NCBI GenBank assembly: GCA_024690605.1
Contig: JAILOV010000007.1
Coordinates: 1 to 47,987 of the forward strand
Direction: 5' to 3'
Source of the DNA: Lachnospiraceae bacterium
GTDB lineage: Bacteria > Bacillota > Clostridia > Lachnospirales > Lachnospiraceae
DNA length: 47,987 bases
The notes beneath the pieces were generated by a model that saw only the letters and a list, made by a program, of their open reading frames with translations, was not told the origin of the DNA and made no database searches. Shown here one piece after another: positions 47,369 through 47,987 of the stretch. Within the stretch, counting starts at the first letter, position 1, and each line of letters begins with the position of its first letter. The position numbers and the translations under genes were made by a program.

Positions 47369-47987
47369 CTAATTTTTCAAGCATCCGATAGGAATAACAA
47401 AAACACCGTCATCTCTTCTGTAACCATACTGTGTACCGGTGATCACCAGTTTCAGATCCGGCAATCTTAATGGACATTGCGGTTCGTTTTCATTGTGTTT
47501 AGCAACAAGATTCTCTATCTCACACAAATGCTTCGCTCCCTCATCAACCTCTGTTTGTCCAAGCTTAAACTCTATTAAAGCATATCTGCCATCATTAAGA
47601 TGAAGTACGCCATCAGCCTCAAGACCATATCTGTCATGATAGTAAGACATATACCCATCATATACAGACGAATAAACTTTCAGGTCACGAATGCACAATG
47701 ATTCAAACAGGAAGCCGAGTGTTTTAAAATCTTTATTAAAGTAATCCGGAGACAACCCCAGTGCTGCAACAGCAATGGACGGATCTATGAAGTTTCGTTT
47801 CTTACCGGATCTTATGACCGTCTTTGAACGTATAGAAGGACACCAGGCGTCTATATCGTCGATAATATACAATTCGGTAAGCGCATTTATATAGTCATAC
47901 AAGGTCGGGTCTGAAACCGTATTATTCGCTTTAACATCTGACAGGATTGTTTTTGTGGCCGCAAAAGTACACAGATTCCTACTGTAT
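47369..47987 (-). CDS. DUF4143 C-terminal part of an ATPase, start beyond the window
   Basis: At least 206 residues; the frame is open to the right edge without a start. The upstream residues (SRNLCTFAATKTILSDVK) and DYINALTELYIIDDIDAWCP, KRNFIDPSIAVAALGLSP and LEADGVLHLNDGRYALIEFK match the DUF4143 region found at the end of AAA+ ATPases of the ExoI/BREX-independent 'ATP-binding protein' type. The D-x-n-[EQ]-x-K nuclease-like core is visible in DGVLHLNDGRYALIEFK. The N-terminal P-loop domain would lie outside the window. AT-rich composition like the GNAT gene suggests acquired DNA; such ATPases are often in mobile or variable loci. Confidence 0.85.
   Translation of the reverse strand, partial: YSRNLCTFAATKTILSDVKANNTVSDPTLYDYINALTELYIIDDIDAWCPSIRSKTVIRSGKKRNFIDPSIAVAALGLSPDYFNKDFKTLGFLFESLCIRDLKVYSSVYDGYMSYYHDRYGLEADGVLHLNDGRYALIEFKLGQTEVDEGAKHLCEIENLVAKHNENEPQCPLRLPDLKLVITGTQYGYRRDDGVFVIPIGCLKN

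Overview
The window reads as chromosomal DNA of a motile, Gram-positive, low-to-mid-GC clostridium, most likely a Lachnospiraceae-type Bacillota (inferred from gene content and order, not from a marker gene). The supporting signs are the mbl-flhO-flhP order known from Bacillus, a comFC gene beside a YvyF-type flagellar-operon protein, the cdaA-cdaR-glmM operon, a DUF3048 lipoprotein, a divergent-PAP2 protein, AGGAGG-type ribosome binding sites, and frequent GTG and TTG starts. Almost every gene lies on the minus strand. The exceptions are two genes inside a glycosylation island (3174-4223 and 5549-6496) and one RACo-like gene (23401-24708).

Layout in coordinate order. (1) 1-15984 is a surface-glycan or protein-glycosylation island. 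It holds GT4, GT2, CgeB-like and DUF616 transferases, two paralogous proteins joining a methyltransferase-like and a GT-B-like half, a GT2-like/radical-SAM fusion, an SGNH-like esterase, a hexapeptide acetyltransferase, a GT2-like/methyltransferase fusion and a polyprenyl-phosphate GT2. Two adjacent hypB-type GTPase genes sit in the middle, without any other hydrogenase or urease gene in view. (2) 15985-20371 holds ftsH and uvrC, which overlap and run directly into the island, so one transcript from a good ftsH promoter (20429-20457) may carry protease, repair and glycosylation genes. (3) 20478-24740 holds a DUF6056-like membrane protein, then an SPFH protein with two zinc ribbons divergent from a RACo-like ASKHA protein. 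This divergent pair is bracketed by two nearly identical hairpin terminators. (4) 24739-35156 holds a GT-C-like membrane protein, a divergent PAP2 protein, rfbD, a DUF3048 lipoprotein, an HPr-like protein without the catalytic His15, glmM, cdaR, cdaA, two unknown membrane proteins and yvyF. (5) 35175-41567 holds comFC, recD2, a rod-binding protein, flhP (flgG-like), flhO (flgF-like) and mbl. This block and block 4 are nearly continuous and could be one long transcript starting at the mbl promoter near 41650. (6) 41824-46741 holds uvrA and uvrB, closed by a terminator, so all three uvrABC genes are in the window. (7) 46742-47987 is visibly AT-richer and carries a GNAT acetyltransferase, a small unassigned ORF and the C-terminal part of a DUF4143 protein, which suggests recently acquired DNA.

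How the genes fit together: blocks 4 and 5 link cell shape (Mbl), flagellar rod assembly, cyclic-di-AMP synthesis (CdaA/CdaR), amino-sugar supply for the wall (GlmM) and a possible regulatory HPr. Block 1 plus the GT-C-like membrane proteins and RfbD would build and attach a surface glycan. No tRNA, rRNA, CRISPR array, insertion sequence or phage gene was seen. No gene-free stretch exceeds 300 bases; the longest is 41568-41823, which holds the uvrA terminator and the mbl promoter.
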